Assembly: GCA_017590115.1 (NCBI GenBank)
Contig: JAGGNK010007448.1
Span: forward strand, 10,729,074 to 10,793,073
Length of the DNA: 64,000 nt
Direction of reading: 5' to 3'
Source: Montifringilla adamsi
Lineage: Eukaryota; Chordata; Aves; Passeriformes; Passeridae
The notes below the pieces were generated by a model. It worked only from the letters and a program-made list of their open reading frames with translations. It was not told the DNA's origin and did not search any database. The translations under genes and the position numbers were made by a program. This document shows positions 12,361 through 25,300 of the stretch, in pieces. The first letter of the stretch is position 1; every line of letters starts with the position of its first letter.

Positions 12361-13594
12361 TCCAGACTCAAACTTGCTTGGCTAATTTAGCCCAGCTGCC
12401 CTTTGCCTCTCAGCAACAGGTCCCTTGTTCTTCAGTCGTGCGGGCTGAAGTGTCACCATGATTAGTTTTTAGTCACTGCTGCCCTTTGCGATATTGTTTT
12501 GCGTTTTCTCTGCATCAGAATCTGCTTTTCCTGCAGGCTGTTTGCCAAGGTTTGTGTGCAGCAGCTGCTGCAAGGGGCACGGCAGCGAGAGGCATCGCCC
12601 AGCCCTGCATTCCAGCGTGATTGAACACTGTGGTTTATGGCCTGACTCTGACCAAACAAGCTCACAGGTTTTAATATCCAGCTCTGCCCAAGCTATTTGT
12701 GGGAGTTCCTGACAACTGCAGCATCTGAGCTCGCCTGGACTTTTCAGTTTTAAGGCTGATCCAAATATGCCTCTTACTGATGTCACTACAGCTGTGAAGT
12801 GTGTGACTGCGTGCAGAAGTGCCTGTTTCCTCCAGTAGCTGCAGTGGAGGTGACCTGTGTGTGTTTAGCAATGAATTCCCCAGGTACTAATGAACATCAC
12901 AACAAATCAGAATGGCCAATGCATCACTGGGAGAGGAAAATCCAGGGTGGGTCAGACTCTGCACCGGCAGCTCCTGACCCCTGAGGAGTTTATTCTGGAA
13001 TATTGAATCAGTTTGGGTACGCATGTCTGATGTTTCTGGGAGTCTTGTGTTAGCTGTTGGCTTCCAGTGTGAAATATCACCTCTGATAAACTTGTACAAA
13101 CAGCGGGGGTGGCCTTGGCTGTCATGAGATGCTGGACCAGCCCGTCCTGGGCAGCCCACTGTGATCCTGGCCAGACCTGAGGACCACAGTGCCACTGAAC
13201 TCCAGCGAGCACAGCCATGAGTGTTCCTTGGTGCTTCCTAACAGATGGCTTTGTAGGGAATAACGGCCCAAACACTTCTGTACCCGCACCTAGAGATAAG
13301 CAGCACAGCTTCAGCAGGGTGGCAGTGATGCTGCAGGTGTAACATTGTCATTTCTGCACGAGCTGCAGGAATCCTCACTGCAGGCTCTACACTCGCAAGC
13401 TGCTGCGTCAAGGTGCTTCCTCTTACTGATCTGCAAAGCGGTACCGGTGCATCTAATCATCATCATCATCGTCGTCATCACCATCTCCGTTGCCCATTGG
13501 TCGCTCTCTTCATTACCTGGTTCGAGTGATGCTGTAGGGCATGTTCTGCCTGGTCAGGGCTGCAATGCGCCGGCCCTTCCCTGCGGGGAGCGGG
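12361..13594. other. Intergenic DNA, no gene recognised; short ATC/GTC microsatellite
   Basis: The sequence is mixed in composition with short overlapping open frames only. A (CAT/CGT)n trinucleotide run lies at about 13457-13492. Nothing else is recognised. Confidence 0.5.
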
Positions 13595-13757
13595 GTGCCG
13601 TGTCCTGCTGTGCCATGTCCAGCCGTGCCGTGCCGTGCCAGTCCCTGCCGTGCCGTGCCGTGTCCTGCAGTGCCGTGCCGTGTCCTGCTGTGCCGTGTCC
13701 AGCCGTGCCATGTCCAGCCGTGCCGTGCCGTGCCAGTCCCTGCCGTGCCGTGTCCCG
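13595..13757. repeat. TGCCG-based complex repeat
   Basis: The run mixes GTGCC/GTGTCC pentamer-like units. On top of this is a longer period of about 96 bp: TGCCATGTCCAGCCGTGCCG occurs at 13611 and again near 13707. It is stop-free in several frames, so Cys/Pro/Val-rich peptide repeats appear on translation of either strand; they are artefacts of the repeat. Confidence 0.88.
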
Positions 13758-13839
13758 GCGCGGCCGCTAGGCGGCGGGCGGGGGCGCCGTGCGGAGCCCG
13801 GGGCGCGGCCGCGCTGCTCGGGCGGGGTCAGCGGGGCTG

Positions 13840-14195
13840 GGGGGGCTGTCACTGCCCTGGGACACTCACCTGCCCGGCACCGGGCCCAGCCCGAGCTGGG
13901 GGGGCTGTCACTGCCCTGGGACACTCACCTGCCCGGCACCGGGCCCAGCCCGAGCTGGGGGGGCTGTCACTGCCCTGGGACACTCACCTGCCCGGCACCG
14001 GGCCCAGCCCGAGCTGGGGGGGCTGTCACTGCCCTGGGACACTCACCTGCCCGGCACCGGGCCCAGCCCGAGCTGGGGGGGCTGTCACTGCCCTGGGACA
14101 CTCACCTGCCCGGCACCGGGCCCAGCCCGAGCTGGGGGGGCTGTCACTGCCCTGGGACACTCACCTGCCCGGCACCGGGTGGCTGTCACTGCCCT
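13840..14195. repeat. 59-bp minisatellite, six copies
   Basis: The start CTGTCACTGCCCTGG falls at 13846, 13905, 13964, 14023, 14082 and 14141, exactly 59 bp apart. A truncated unit follows at 14183. The full copies look identical by eye. Each carries a GGGGGG run, GGGACACTCACCTGCCCGGC and CCGGGCCCAGCCCGAGCT. Because 59 is not a multiple of three, the three peptide frames rotate through the array. The homogeneity points to recent expansion. Confidence 0.96.
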
Positions 14196-15028
14196 GGGAG
14201 GGATGGGATAATTCTGTTCCCTTTCTGAACCCCTGTGCGTTGTGCCAGGGCTGTGGTGCTGCCAGCTGGAGGGTACAGGTGGGAGGTGTGAAGTCACCCT
14301 GCCACAGTGGTCTGGCCCTTGGCATTTTGCAGGCTGTGAGTCTTGTTGTGAGAAATTACCAGTAATTCCTCTCTTTATCATGTCTTTTTTATTTGATTTC
14401 TTTTGGCAGAGTTTTTTACGTAGGCATGTGAGTTCCCAGTGTCTTCTGCAATACTCTAACAATTAATTAATGCTCTCAGCAACTTTGAATGTAAAATCTC
14501 ACTCTGCAGAAGGGTTCCTACAAGCTACAATATTTCTAGATGAATTGGAACAGGATGTTGAAATTGTAACATCTTGTGACCCCAATGCTTTTATCTGCAG
14601 GAGCAATGAAAGAGTTAATGCATTAGTTAAAAAGATTTTTAGCACTGGTCTGAACTGAGGTTGACAATCCATTACTCACAACTCCTCAGAAACCTAGCCT
14701 AGTTCTTTTCTCTTTTGTGATTTACAGATTTTTACACCAATTGTAAGCACTTTGCAGTTGGATTTTTATTAGAAACTCCAAGTGAAGAATTATGGTTTGG
14801 GATTCACAGTGAGAAAAGCGTGCTGGTGTTTGTAGACCCTTTTCATCTCGCGTGTCCCCAGGCTGGCCCTGCTCAGAGCAGAAGCTCCTGAGCCTGCAGG
14901 GGCGAGGGCTGCCCCAGCAGCTGTGCTGGGCTCAGTGTGAGCCCCTGGGGCACAGCCACCCCCGGCAGGCCAGCCCTGGGCACATCACAGCAGCCAGGGG
15001 GGCTCGCAGAGCCTTCCAGGGCAGACCT
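14196..15028. other. Intergenic DNA, no gene recognised
   Basis: Composition changes from AT-rich (14380-14830) to GC-rich (14860-15020). No repeat, RNA gene or coding exon is recognised. Confidence 0.5.
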
Positions 15029-15243
15029 GGACTGGCCAGTGGGAAAAATGTCTTCACAGAAAGGGTGGATCTTCAGGCACAAGGTGCCCAGGGCAGTGGT
15101 GGAATCCCCACCCCGGGGTGGATTTAAAAGTCATGTAAATGTGGCACTTGGGGACGTGGGCCAGCGGTGGCCTTGGCGGTGCGGGGGGAACGCGTGGACT
15201 CCGCGGTCTTAGAGGGCTTTTCCAGCCTGAACAATTCTTGCTC
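15029..15243 (+). mobile_element. CR1 LINE, 3'-end fragment
   Basis: The order of blocks matches the 3' untranslated end of avian CR1: GGGAAAAATGTCTTCACAGA, then AAGGTGCCCAGGGCAGTGGTG, then a GTGGCACTTGGGGACGTGG block, then GGCCTTGGCGGTGCGGGGGG, then AGGGCTTTTCCAGCCTGAAC and a decayed ATTCT tail. This is the family end that marks bird and reptile genomes. It is 5'-truncated as usual, diverged, and carries no reverse transcriptase. I compared it with remembered consensus, so a RepeatMasker run should set the exact edges. Confidence 0.85.
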
Positions 15244-18200
15244 TCTTGGCAGGGGTGGCATGAAGAGCCTGAGTGCCCAGGCAGCCCGAGCAGGGGTGGC
15301 TGTGAGCCTCAGTGTGAGCTGAGGTAAAAGGCCTCGTGAGGAATGCAATTTGGGATTGGCTGGAGATGGAAAGGCTCCCTCCTCTGCAGCACCAGGGCGT
15401 GCTGCCAGCATCCTGCCTCGTGCTGGTGTCAGACAGAGCAGCTGCTCACTGCTGCTCCCATCAGCTCCTGGAAGAAAATGATTGGAAAGAAAGCTCTTGC
15501 AGCTACAGGAGCTCCTCTGTGCACAGGGTTTGTTGGTGTGTCCAGGGGCTGCTGGGCAAATGTAGTTAGAGTGGTCCTTCGCCCAAAAAGCATTTTGGTG
15601 CAGTTCCAGCTCTCCTTGGCTCTGGAAGGACCACTGCAACCAGAGACAATTTTTCATTATGGACAAGAGAATTATGAGGTACAAACGAGTGTGCACAAGA
15701 AAGTTCATAAATTACTGGGGATTAGCATCAGTGATGGGTAGATCTGCTGTGTGCAGCCTTCGCCTGGCAGAACAGGCAGGATCCTGCACAGTGTTTGTCA
15801 CAGATCAGAAACAACAGCCCTTTGACAGATGCCACGTAGATCTTCATCTCCAAATTCACCCATCTGAGAAACATCTGTGTGCTTAGGCTGGCAAATCTCA
15901 AGGAATGCTCTGCCAAGCAGCCTCCTTCCGCTTTTATAGCTCCGTAATCCCCATTCCTGCTCTGAAAGGAGCAGGAGTGTGTGCGGCTCTTCAGGAAAAC
16001 TGGGTAGGTCCAGGAGAAGTCTGCGAGGAAAAGATTCATGGCATGATCAAAAAGCACCCAGGCCTTTTACAGGCAAGGCTCAAGAGGTGCCTCAAGCAGC
16101 TGTAAATAACGGGGAGGAGTGAGGGAGCAGATTAAAGCGCCGAGCCCGAGGTCTGTGATGGCTTAGGGCAGGACAGACAGCACAGGCTGCTCCCACACGG
16201 CCCCAGCCCCTGGCAGGAGTGTCCCCAGCAGCTGGCACACCAGGGGCTCCGTGTCTAGGAGCTGCCAGGCCAGAGCACAGGGCTTTGGGGCTTGCTCAGG
16301 CAAGCAGTGTACCAGCAGTGCGGCTTTTTCCCTGGAAATTCATCTCAAAATGAACACCATCCTTCAGAGTGGACCCTGCCCCCAGGCCTGCCCTCTGTCC
16401 ACAGGCTGGCACAGCCCTGGGAGCTGCAGGGATGGTGCCCCTGGGCAGGAGAAGCAGTATGAGAATGGGCACAGGCTCCAGAGCAGGTCTGTTACAGCTT
16501 TTCTGCCCCCATCACAGCCTGGGGGTGAACTCCCCCAGCACCAGCTCCCTCCTGTGCCTCCACCCCTCTGGAGTCACCAGCTCCTGCACTTGTTATAAAA
16601 CAGGGCCCATTTCCCCAGGGAATTTTGAATTTGAAGTAATTCTGGGAAGTCTATGATTTTGCATACAGTCTGCAGCAGTCACTAGGGACTTTTTTATAGT
16701 TTTGTTTTTTGTTTTATTTTGAGAGAAACCTTTGGAGAAGTATTACTTGCCTAGGGGCTGCCCCAATTCTTTCCATTTGTGCAGGCAAAAGAATATTGGT
16801 GGGGAGGGGCATAGACACAGAGCACCCTCAGGGCTAGGGATGTTTCATAGGAAATTGTTGCTTTCAGACAGATGAAAGCAGATCCCTTTAATTTTTCGTC
16901 AGTGCACGCAAGGAACAGAGTGCTGTTCAGGTGTGCTGGTGTCACCCCGTGGGTCCAGGCTGGGTCTCCGTGGAGCTGGCTTGGAGCTGGTCTGGAGATG
17001 AAGTGTTAAAGAATAGCAGCAGTGTTTTTTCTGTAAAGTATCCCCAGCATGTTGGGGTGGCAGCGAGGCTGCCAGCTGTCCTGGGGGACACGGTGGCACA
17101 GCAGGGCAAGCTCGGGCCCCTCTGATGGGCCAGGAGAGCCTGGCACTGCCCACTGGGAGCTGCTGCCCAGGCTGGGCTCCCGGCCCCTCGCTCTCCCCCC
17201 GGAGCAGCAGCTCTGGCCTGGCCACTCCCAGCCCCAGGACCCCTCACCTGGCCCCTACCCACACACCCTGCTGGCCCTTTCCTCCCCTCCTGCCAACAAG
17301 GCAGCGTGTTTGCTTAACATCTGGGGGCATGATTTACAAACAACCCCTAATGAACCTTTTAACCTCTTTTTTTCATTGTTTAAATTTCAAATTTTTTGGA
17401 TGCAAACTCCTTAAATCAGTTCAATATGCTCTGAAGGGCTTTGCTAGAATTTGGGCTGAATTGTTTCCAAATGGAAACACAGCTCCAAAAAAAAAAAAAA
17501 AAAAAAAGTACATCAGTGATTTTAATTGACTCTCCACTGTGTGTGTACCCTGAAATAATTGAAGTGTTTCCAGTACTCATAGATGCCTCGATTTGGCAGT
17601 TGTTTGGGTACAGGCATAAAAAAGGCAGAATGTAGAAGTATTACACCTTGGAACTTCACAAGGGATTCCCCCTGGCTTTAATTGGGATTCCTGCAAAGCT
17701 ATGCAGAACACTGCCAGTGAAACTGGAAACCAGGTGAGCTCTTGGTGAACCTGTGTGAGGCTGGGTATGACTCAGCTGGCTGGGAGGTTTTGGATGAGAA
17801 CCAGGCAAAATTCATTGATTTCACCTGATCCTTCTTTGTAATTTTGGAGTTTTCTTTACTTGAAACACAAAACCAAATCTGAGTGCCCTCAGTTTCTCTG
17901 CTGGGGCTTCCTTGAACCAGGTTTGATGATTAGGCTGCTCCTCCCTGGAGGATCTGTGGTGTTCTCTGCTGGCTCGAGCTGGCCTCTGCACCCAGTCCAC
18001 CAGGCAGGTGCCATTCCTTCCCTTCCTGTGTCAGCTCAGCACAGGCCTGAGCTCTGGCTGCAAACAAGAAAGCCATCAAGAGAACAGGAAATTCACACCT
18101 AAACACCGTAACTCCGCAAGATTTGCTCTCATCAGGTTTTACTGGAGTGAATTCCTCCTAATCCATTTAATACAACATTTCACAGGCATGATTTTTAACT

Positions 18201-20340
18201 CGTGGAATAAGAGAGACAAGGTGGTGTCTTGTACAAAAGCTGCTTTTTGGGTAACAAAGCACTCTCAGCTCAGCAGTGCCTGTTCCCCTTGTCTGGCTGC
18301 TGACCTTCCTTCTCGTTTTTCAGAGGCACCTGCCCTGCACCCTGTGCAGAAAGGCCCTTTCAGGTCAAGGGGCTCTGGGGACAGAGGAGAGAAACTTAGA
18401 AAATGGAAGGACTCTCTCGTGTCTTTCCTCTTTTCATGGGGAAAACTGTACAGTGAAAAATAATTTCTGTTGATTGTTTGCTTTTAACAATCAGGGAAAT
18501 AGCAGCTACTATTTCATGTCTTTCCTCCTGCTTGAGGCTCCTTTACTAGAGTGGAAAGAGCTTGATTTTTTCCTGCTTGTGTTCAGTCAGAGAAATATGT
18601 GATACTCTTGTTTTCCTCAGAGAAGGAAGCTGTGGTTTAGTAGTACAAACACTGTAAGCATGCTAAAGAAGTGCCAAAACCATTCCGAGCACTTGTGTGA
18701 TCCCACGCTGGTTTAGTCTCAAGGAAAGCACCTCAGGGTGTGCTCAGGGCACTGGCTGAGCCCTCGTGGGGTCTCCTCCCTTTCCACTCAGCTTCAAGGA
18801 AACTTGGAGCTGCTGGCCCCACATCCCTGGCAGGGAATGGGCTGGTGGTGCCAGGCTGGGGCCACGCGCTGCCCTGCCCACGGCACTCAGGGGGTTAACA
18901 GCGCTGGTGTACTCTGGTACTCGGTCTGTGCCTCTGGCTGAAAAACCTCTGACCTAAAATCCAGGTTCCAGGCCACACTCTGCCAGTCCCAGCTATTGAA
19001 CACCACAGCTGTTTCAATAGGTTCCTGTTGTGGGTAAAATAAGCAAGGTTTGGTTTCTAAGGTGTGTTTTGCCACGCAAATCACACAGCCCTCAGTGGCA
19101 ATTATCTCCCACTCACCCTCTCACAGCACTTCTCACAACCTGCCTGTATGCTCAGATTTCAGACAGGCTCCCCAGTGCCCCAGGACTCAAATCACCAGGC
19201 AATGGAGGGCTCTGGCTCACCATGACTGACTAAAATGTTCCTTCTCTGGATACAGAAGGTGTATTTTACACACTGTTTTGGTCCAACTCGGGTGCTGCTG
19301 CATCACGGGGTGTGTACTGCACCGCAGGGAGCAAAGGTGTCCCACAGATCCTTCCATCATTCCTTGCTGGAAAGGAAAGCACAGCGGATGTGCTGTACCA
19401 GAGCAAAGCATATATGCATGCGCATTTTGCAGGCCAAAGCCTGAGCATCACCTGCTCCTGCAGCAGTGAAATCCTGGGATTTCACTGTGCATTGGTACAC
19501 AGTGTTCAGGCCTCTCCTGTCTGGGAGCCAAACCATCAGGAGAGCATCTGGGAAGAGCAGCTCATCCCCTGGCATGCAAACTACGCACATGGGGAAAGAT
19601 GCTGAGGAAAAAGAAAACCTTGGAATTTCCACTGGCTGAAAGTCACGTTGCCCAAAGCAGTCTCAGAAGAGGAGTGGTCTAATGAAGCACAGGGCAGGCC
19701 AGTTTTTTGGGGCTCCCACGGTCACTCATCCTCTTGCCCCAGTGTTGGCTGCACAGCCTCCTGCATCAGCAGGGCGTGCAAGGCACAAAACCTTGGGGCA
19801 TTTGCTCCTTCTGTTTCCTGTTGTTCCCTTCTCTGTGACCTTGTGCATTTTGCCTTTCTCTGGTCTCCTTTGGACCCCATCAGGTCTCAGGTGGCCGAAG
19901 CATCAATCAATGGAGCAGCATTAATCACTCCAGTTACCAGTGCTCCCCTCCCTGCGGTGTGGTGAGGCAGACTTCAGGCACACAAACTCCTTTCCCAGCC
20001 TCAGGAGGGTCTCCTCTGGGGCCTGGGAAATCCTGCTGGCGTGTGTGTGCCAGGAGGCTGCTTCTTCCAGGCTCCCACCCCCGGGCACTCCCGTGGCCCT
20101 GCGCTGCCCGGGCAGGGGGGGAAGGAGGAGAGCAGCCAAAACCTTTGCTGTTCTGGCTGCCACTGGTGCCCTCGGTGTTTTGCCGGTTCCTGTCACTGCC
20201 CACTGCACCAAGCAGCTTTTTCCTGCAGCCTAATCACCATCCTGCTTTCTCCTGTGCCCTGAGCTTCGGAACAGAGGAATAGTCTGATCTTGGCCAGGGA
20301 CTAATAGATAGCAAAGCTCCTCTGCTCTGGCTGCTGACAC
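15244..20340. other. Intergenic DNA, no gene recognised
   Basis: About 5 kb of mixed composition contain only short open frames (194 codons or fewer, overlapping on both strands). A 21-nt A-run lies at 17487-17507, not preceded by a polyadenylation signal or an intronless gene copy that I recognise. No further transposon end, tRNA or convincing exon is seen. Confidence 0.5.
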
Positions 20341-20600
20341 GTTTCCAACCTGGAATAATTAAGAAGTACCAAGCATCTTGGAAAGCAGTTGACTCCCATT
20401 AGATTTCCTGCCTGATCTCCAAGTCAAAGAAATCAGATAAGATGTGGTGATGCTGGGGAATGTTTATACAAACCAGACTCACTCTTCTCACATGCTGCAT
20501 ACATGAATCCATTACAGCACTCATCTTTCAGCAGACATCTCAATAAATAGCCTCTAATGTATCAAATAATTAAATCCTCCTCATCTCCCTGTTAAATCTC
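20340..20600. promoter_or_regulatory. Candidate regulatory element
   Basis: This is an AT-rich, non-repetitive block just before the 42-bp array, with GGAATAATTAAG near 20351, TGTTTATACAAA near 20461 and CAAATAATTAAATCC near 20564. The TAATTA cores would suit LIM-homeodomain or other homeodomain factors. The evidence is motif content only. Confidence 0.22.
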
Positions 20601-20954
20601 CCTTGTGTTTTTTCCTCCATCGTGCTGTTCCTTTCCTTCTGAGCTGTCTTGCTGACACCAGCAGGACTCATGGGTGACGCCAGTCCTTGGTGTGTGCGGT
20701 GGCACTGGCTGTGACAATGTCCCCTGCGCCTGTCCCCGCCATGCCCAGCCTGGGCACAGGTGCAGGATGTCCCTGGGCGAGGGCAGCAGGACAGGCTGTG
20801 ACCCCCGGAGCCCCAGGGTGCTGACAGAGCCCTGGGCTGTGCTCTGGGTGTTGTGTCTGCACTCTGGGCGCTGTATCCACACACTGTGCCTGCCCATGGG
20901 GCTCTGCGGGTGGCAGCAGGGTGTGAGGCCATTTGCCAGGTCTGGGTGGCACTG

Positions 20955-22375
20955 ATGGCCTGCACATGGCTCTGGTGACCAGCACACAGCTCTGGTGCTC
21001 AGCACACAGCTCTGGTGGCAGCACACAGCTCTGATGCTCAGCACACAGCTCTCTGGTGCTCAGCACACAGCTCTGATGCTCAGCACACAGCTCTCTGGTG
21101 CTCAGCACACAGCTCTGATGCTCAGCACACAGCTCTCTGGTGCTCAGCACACAGCTCTGATGCTCAGCACACAGCTCTCTGGTGCTCAGCACACAGCTCT
21201 GATGCTCAGCACACAGCTCTCTGGTGCTCAGCACACAGCTCTGATGCTCAGCACACAGCTCTCTGGTGCTCAGCACACAGCTCTGATGCTCAGCACACAG
21301 CTCTCTGGTGCTCAGCACACAGCTCTGATGCTCAGCACACAGCTCTCTGGTGCTCAGCACACAGCTCTGATGCTCAGCACACAGCTCTCTGGTGCTCAGC
21401 ACACAGCTCTGATGCTCAGCACACAGCTCTCTGGTGCTCAGCACACAGCTCTGATGCTCAGCACACAGCTCTCTGGTGCTCAGCACACAGCTCTGATGCT
21501 CAGCACACAGCTCTCTGGTGCTCAGCACACAGCTCTGATGCTCAGCACACAGCTCTCTGGTGCTCAGCACACAGCTCTGATGCTCAGCACACAGCTCTCT
21601 GGTGCTCAGCACACAGCTCTGATGCTCAGCACACAGCTCTCTGGTGCTCAGCACACAGCTCTGATGCTCAGCACACAGCTCTCTGGTGCTCAGCACACAG
21701 CTCTGATGCTCAGCACACAGCTCTCTGGTGCTCAGCACACAGCTCTGATGCTCAGCACACAGCTCTCTGGTGCTCAGCACACAGCTCTGATGCTCAGCAC
21801 ACAGCTCTCTGGTGCTCAGCACACAGCTCTGATGCTCAGCACACAGCTCTCTGGTGCTCAGCACACAGCTCTGATGCTCAGCACACAGCTCTCTGGTGCT
21901 CAGCACACAGCTCTGATGCTCAGCACACAGCTCTCTGGTGCTCAGCACACAGCTCTGATGCTCAGCACACAGCTCTCTGGTGCTCAGCACACAGCTCTGA
22001 TGCTCAGCACACAGCTCTCTGGTGCTCAGCACACAGCTCTGATGCTCAGCACACAGCTCTCTGGTGCTCAGCACACAGCTCTGATGCTCAGCACACAGCT
22101 CTCTGGTGCTCAGCACACAGCTCTGATGCTCAGCACACAGCTCTCTGGTGCTCAGCACACAGCTCTGATGCTCAGCACACAGCTCTCTGGTGCTCAGCAC
22201 ACAGCTCTGATGCTCAGCACACAGCTCTCTGGTGCTCAGCACACAGCTCTGATGCTCAGCACACAGCTCTCTGGTGCTCAGCACACAGCTCTGATGCTCA
22301 GCACACAGCTCTCTGGTGCTCAGCACACAGCTCTGATGCTCAGCACACAGCTCTGATGGCAGCACACAGCTCTGA
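20955..22375. repeat. 42-bp dimeric (higher-order) minisatellite, 31 dimer copies
   Basis: The unit is a dimer. Half-unit A (20 bp) is GCTCAGCACACAGCTCTGAT. Half-unit B (22 bp) is the same but ends CTCTCTGGT, with a 2-bp CT insertion and an A to G change. The CTCTCTGG mark recurs from 21049 every 42 bp to 22309, giving 31 dimers with no substitution visible by eye. The edges (20955-21048 and 22333-22375) hold degenerate monomers, including a GGCAGCACACAG variant on both sides. Since 42 is a multiple of 3, stop-free frames of 453 and 576 codons (+) and 623 codons (-) run through it. These are by-products. Confidence 0.98.
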
Positions 22376-25300
22376 TGCCCTGCAAGGAGCCCCTTGCCTG
22401 GCTCTCCGCAGGGGCTGTTGCTCAGCCTGGGTGCAGGTGGGTGCTCCAGGCAGTGCCCAGTGGGCTGCGGGCTCTGGCCACAGCACCCTGAGCTCCAGCC
22501 AGTCTCCTCTTCCCTCCTCCTGTCCTGCAGCCCGGGCACAGAGGCAGGGCAGGCTCAGCCTCTCCCCAGGTCCTGCTGTACCTGGAGCAGCCCATCGTGG
22601 TTCTCACACCTCTCAGGTTGTGACGAGAAATACAAGGGCTCTGAGGTTTCTCTCTGTCACGCATAGAGGACATTTGCACGGTGTAATTAATTGCACCCAC
22701 AGTGCAAATATCCAAGAGGAAATAAATAGTTTTAAAGGTGCATAATGTCTGGGAAGCGTGCGCTGATCTCTGGGGAGCAGCTTGATTTCCTGAATGCATT
22801 TTGAAACTACCACTTCTGACAGGTCTCAGTGTTTCTACAAGCCATTTTCCCATCAGTTACAGAACCCACTTCAAGCCCAAAATAAGGTTACCAATGTTTT
22901 CTAGTATTTTTTTATTAACCACCTCCACCATCTTGTAATTTAAAGCACCTGTCCATTTAAATTTTCCTCCTGACCTACTAAATAACCCTGCATGATACAC
23001 ACAATGAAACTAATGGCTTTTGGATGATGTTGTTGAAAACTAGCTTATGAAAAGTGAGTTGAACGAACCACACTGCAGGAAATCCTTTTCATACCCCCTG
23101 GAAAACCGAGCTGGAACACCTTTCTGGTTCAGCATAGGGGCCTGAATTCTTAAACAGTTATCACTCACTTTGCACTTGACAAATGAGGACTGTCTGGTGA
23201 TTTCTTGTGCTGTTGGTGTCACTGTGCAGCCCTTCCCCTGGTATTTTGTGAGGAATGCCAGAGGCATGGCACGCTCAGGAGCGCTTGCCCACCAAAGACA
23301 GCCACGCAGAGACTGTCTGCTGCCTCCTGCTTCACCTACTCTTGTTCTTACAAAAACAGAAAGCCTTGGCTTTTGTCAAGGAGTAGTGAGTAGATTTTCT
23401 CCCAGCCAGAAAAAGGGCAGCTCTGTGCCTTCGCCCCAGCTCCACTTCAGAGTTTGTGGCTCCTAAAGCTGAGGCTGGAGAGCCCCTGAGGGAATGTGGG
23501 CAGGGGGGTGAGGTGCTGTTTGTGGTGTCCCAGGTGCTCCCAGAGGAGCCTCTTGGGTCTCTGGAAGCTGGGGATGGCAGTGACAGCACAGGTGTGTGTG
23601 AGGCATCACTGCAGCCCCGTCCAGGAGGCCACAGAAACAGGGACTCTGTTTTTTCATGGAAATCCACCTCTCCTGGCCAGCCAGGCATCGTTATCTACAT
23701 CCTGCAAGGGCTTGCCACAGGCCTCCGAGATTTGTCATAGCAAGTAAGAAAAAGATAGTTCAAGAGTTAGGTAATGATGTGCGCTGAGAATTGGAGACTG
23801 CAGAGATAAAAGGCAACTAGTAGCAAAGCATAAAGACTGACACCACTTAAAAGGGCAGGAGAAGTAAAATGGCTAGACACATCATAGCCCTAATGGGAAA
23901 CACATGAGAGATGTTGATCAGAGAATGCTGGCAAACAGATGAGGTCTCTGAAAAAAAGGGAGAAAAAAAAAGAGGAAACAGAAAACAAGATGGAAAGATA
24001 AAATTTCAAAGCAAGCCCTAAATGGATAGCAGTTCCCACTAATAGGAAGACCTGTAGTGATTTTGCCAAGTAGTACACAGAGAAGCTGATGATCATTAAT
24101 ATCTTGATAAATTTATTATCAGACAATTCAGTCCTGTCAATGTCAATTCCCTCCAAGAGATTAGAGCTGGTTAATGTGGGTAAAAGCAAGTGAATTCCTA
24201 CAACCACTGATCCTCCTTGTCTGCATCTCCGTGTACTAAACACTCAGGAGTCAAGACAGGCACAAGAGCAGCCACCAGCAGCTTCAGGCCTGCAGCTCTG
24301 TCACCTCCCTCTGCCTTGTCCCAGCATCTCCTGCGTGCCCCGGTGGGATTGCCACTCCACAGGATTGCCCACTGGCTTCTGGCACAGATGGGGAGCTAGA
24401 GAGGCAGTCCTGCTCCACGACACCGCGTCCCAGCTCCTGGGAAAAGCCTTTTTAGCACCTCTCCTGTGCGCGTGGAGCTGCAGGGACGCAGCAGTGCTGT
24501 GGGGACGTGTCAGGGCTCGGGGCAGGCGCCCTGGGAGCACGCTGGCCGTGTGTGCATGCGGGCTGACAGGTGCTCTGCCGCGCAGAAGCTGCATGTCCAC
24601 AGTCCCAGCTGGGCAGGGGCAGCGGCCACTCTGCCCACACACAGCCACCGAACCTCACGGAGAGACAGAAATCTGAATTTCAGCAGTCCTGCCTACTCCT
24701 GCCACCACCTGGAGAGCTGCTCCTGCATTTTCCCCGTTGCTGTCTGAAGGATATGTGAGCTCTGAGCCTGTGCTGAAGTCATCCACAGGGCAGGGAGTCA
24801 CTCCCTTGTAGCTCACTGCCAGCAAGGCACAGTAAGAGCACAGGAGGTCAGTGAGAGCCGCAGGCCTGGCTGTCCCAAGGCAGCACAGCCTGGCACCGTG
24901 CTCTGCACCCCAGACACATCACAGCCAGGGCAGAGCTCTGGGGAGGATTCCCACATTTGCTTTATGGAGTTTGAGATACCTTGATTTTTTAAAGAAGTTA
25001 ATTACTCATGCCTTACACCATCTTTTGCAGCAAGGCTCTGACACATTTTAAAACTAAAAATACTCTTTTCACATTTTCAATCAGGCTTCATTATGAATGA
25101 CAGATGCTTGAAACTAAAGTGAAAATCATCATCAGTTGTATTTATTGGCTAAATTCCTGCAACACTCAAAGCTTGAGAAAAATCAAACATGTTTGACAGC
25201 TGGTGGAATGAAAGGAAAGGATAAATCTTACCCTGACAGCATGCACCATATTTATCATAAGCTGTTAAACTCAGAGAAGCATCAGCCTTCCACCAGAATG

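Noticed and set aside
13520..13545. TGGTTCGAGTG resembling a tRNA T-arm
   Set aside because: No matching acceptor, D or anticodon arms are found around it.
13478..14365. Cys/Arg/Ala-rich and Gly/His/Pro-rich frames
   Set aside because: They cover the TGCCG repeat and the 59-bp array; the peptide changes frame with each 59-bp unit.
17340..17507. Processed pseudogene ending in the A21 run
   Set aside because: No coding similarity, polyadenylation signal or target-site duplication is visible; a simple homopolymer is enough.
20995..22356. CRISPR-like regular repeat
   Set aside because: There are no unique spacers; the array is fully repetitive and the genome is a vertebrate one.
20668..22745. 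Frames of 623 (-), 576 (+) and 453 (+) codons
   Set aside because: They are translations of the 42-bp array, whose period is a multiple of three and whose unit has no stop in those frames. Open on both strands and in several frames at once, with no domain or splice context.
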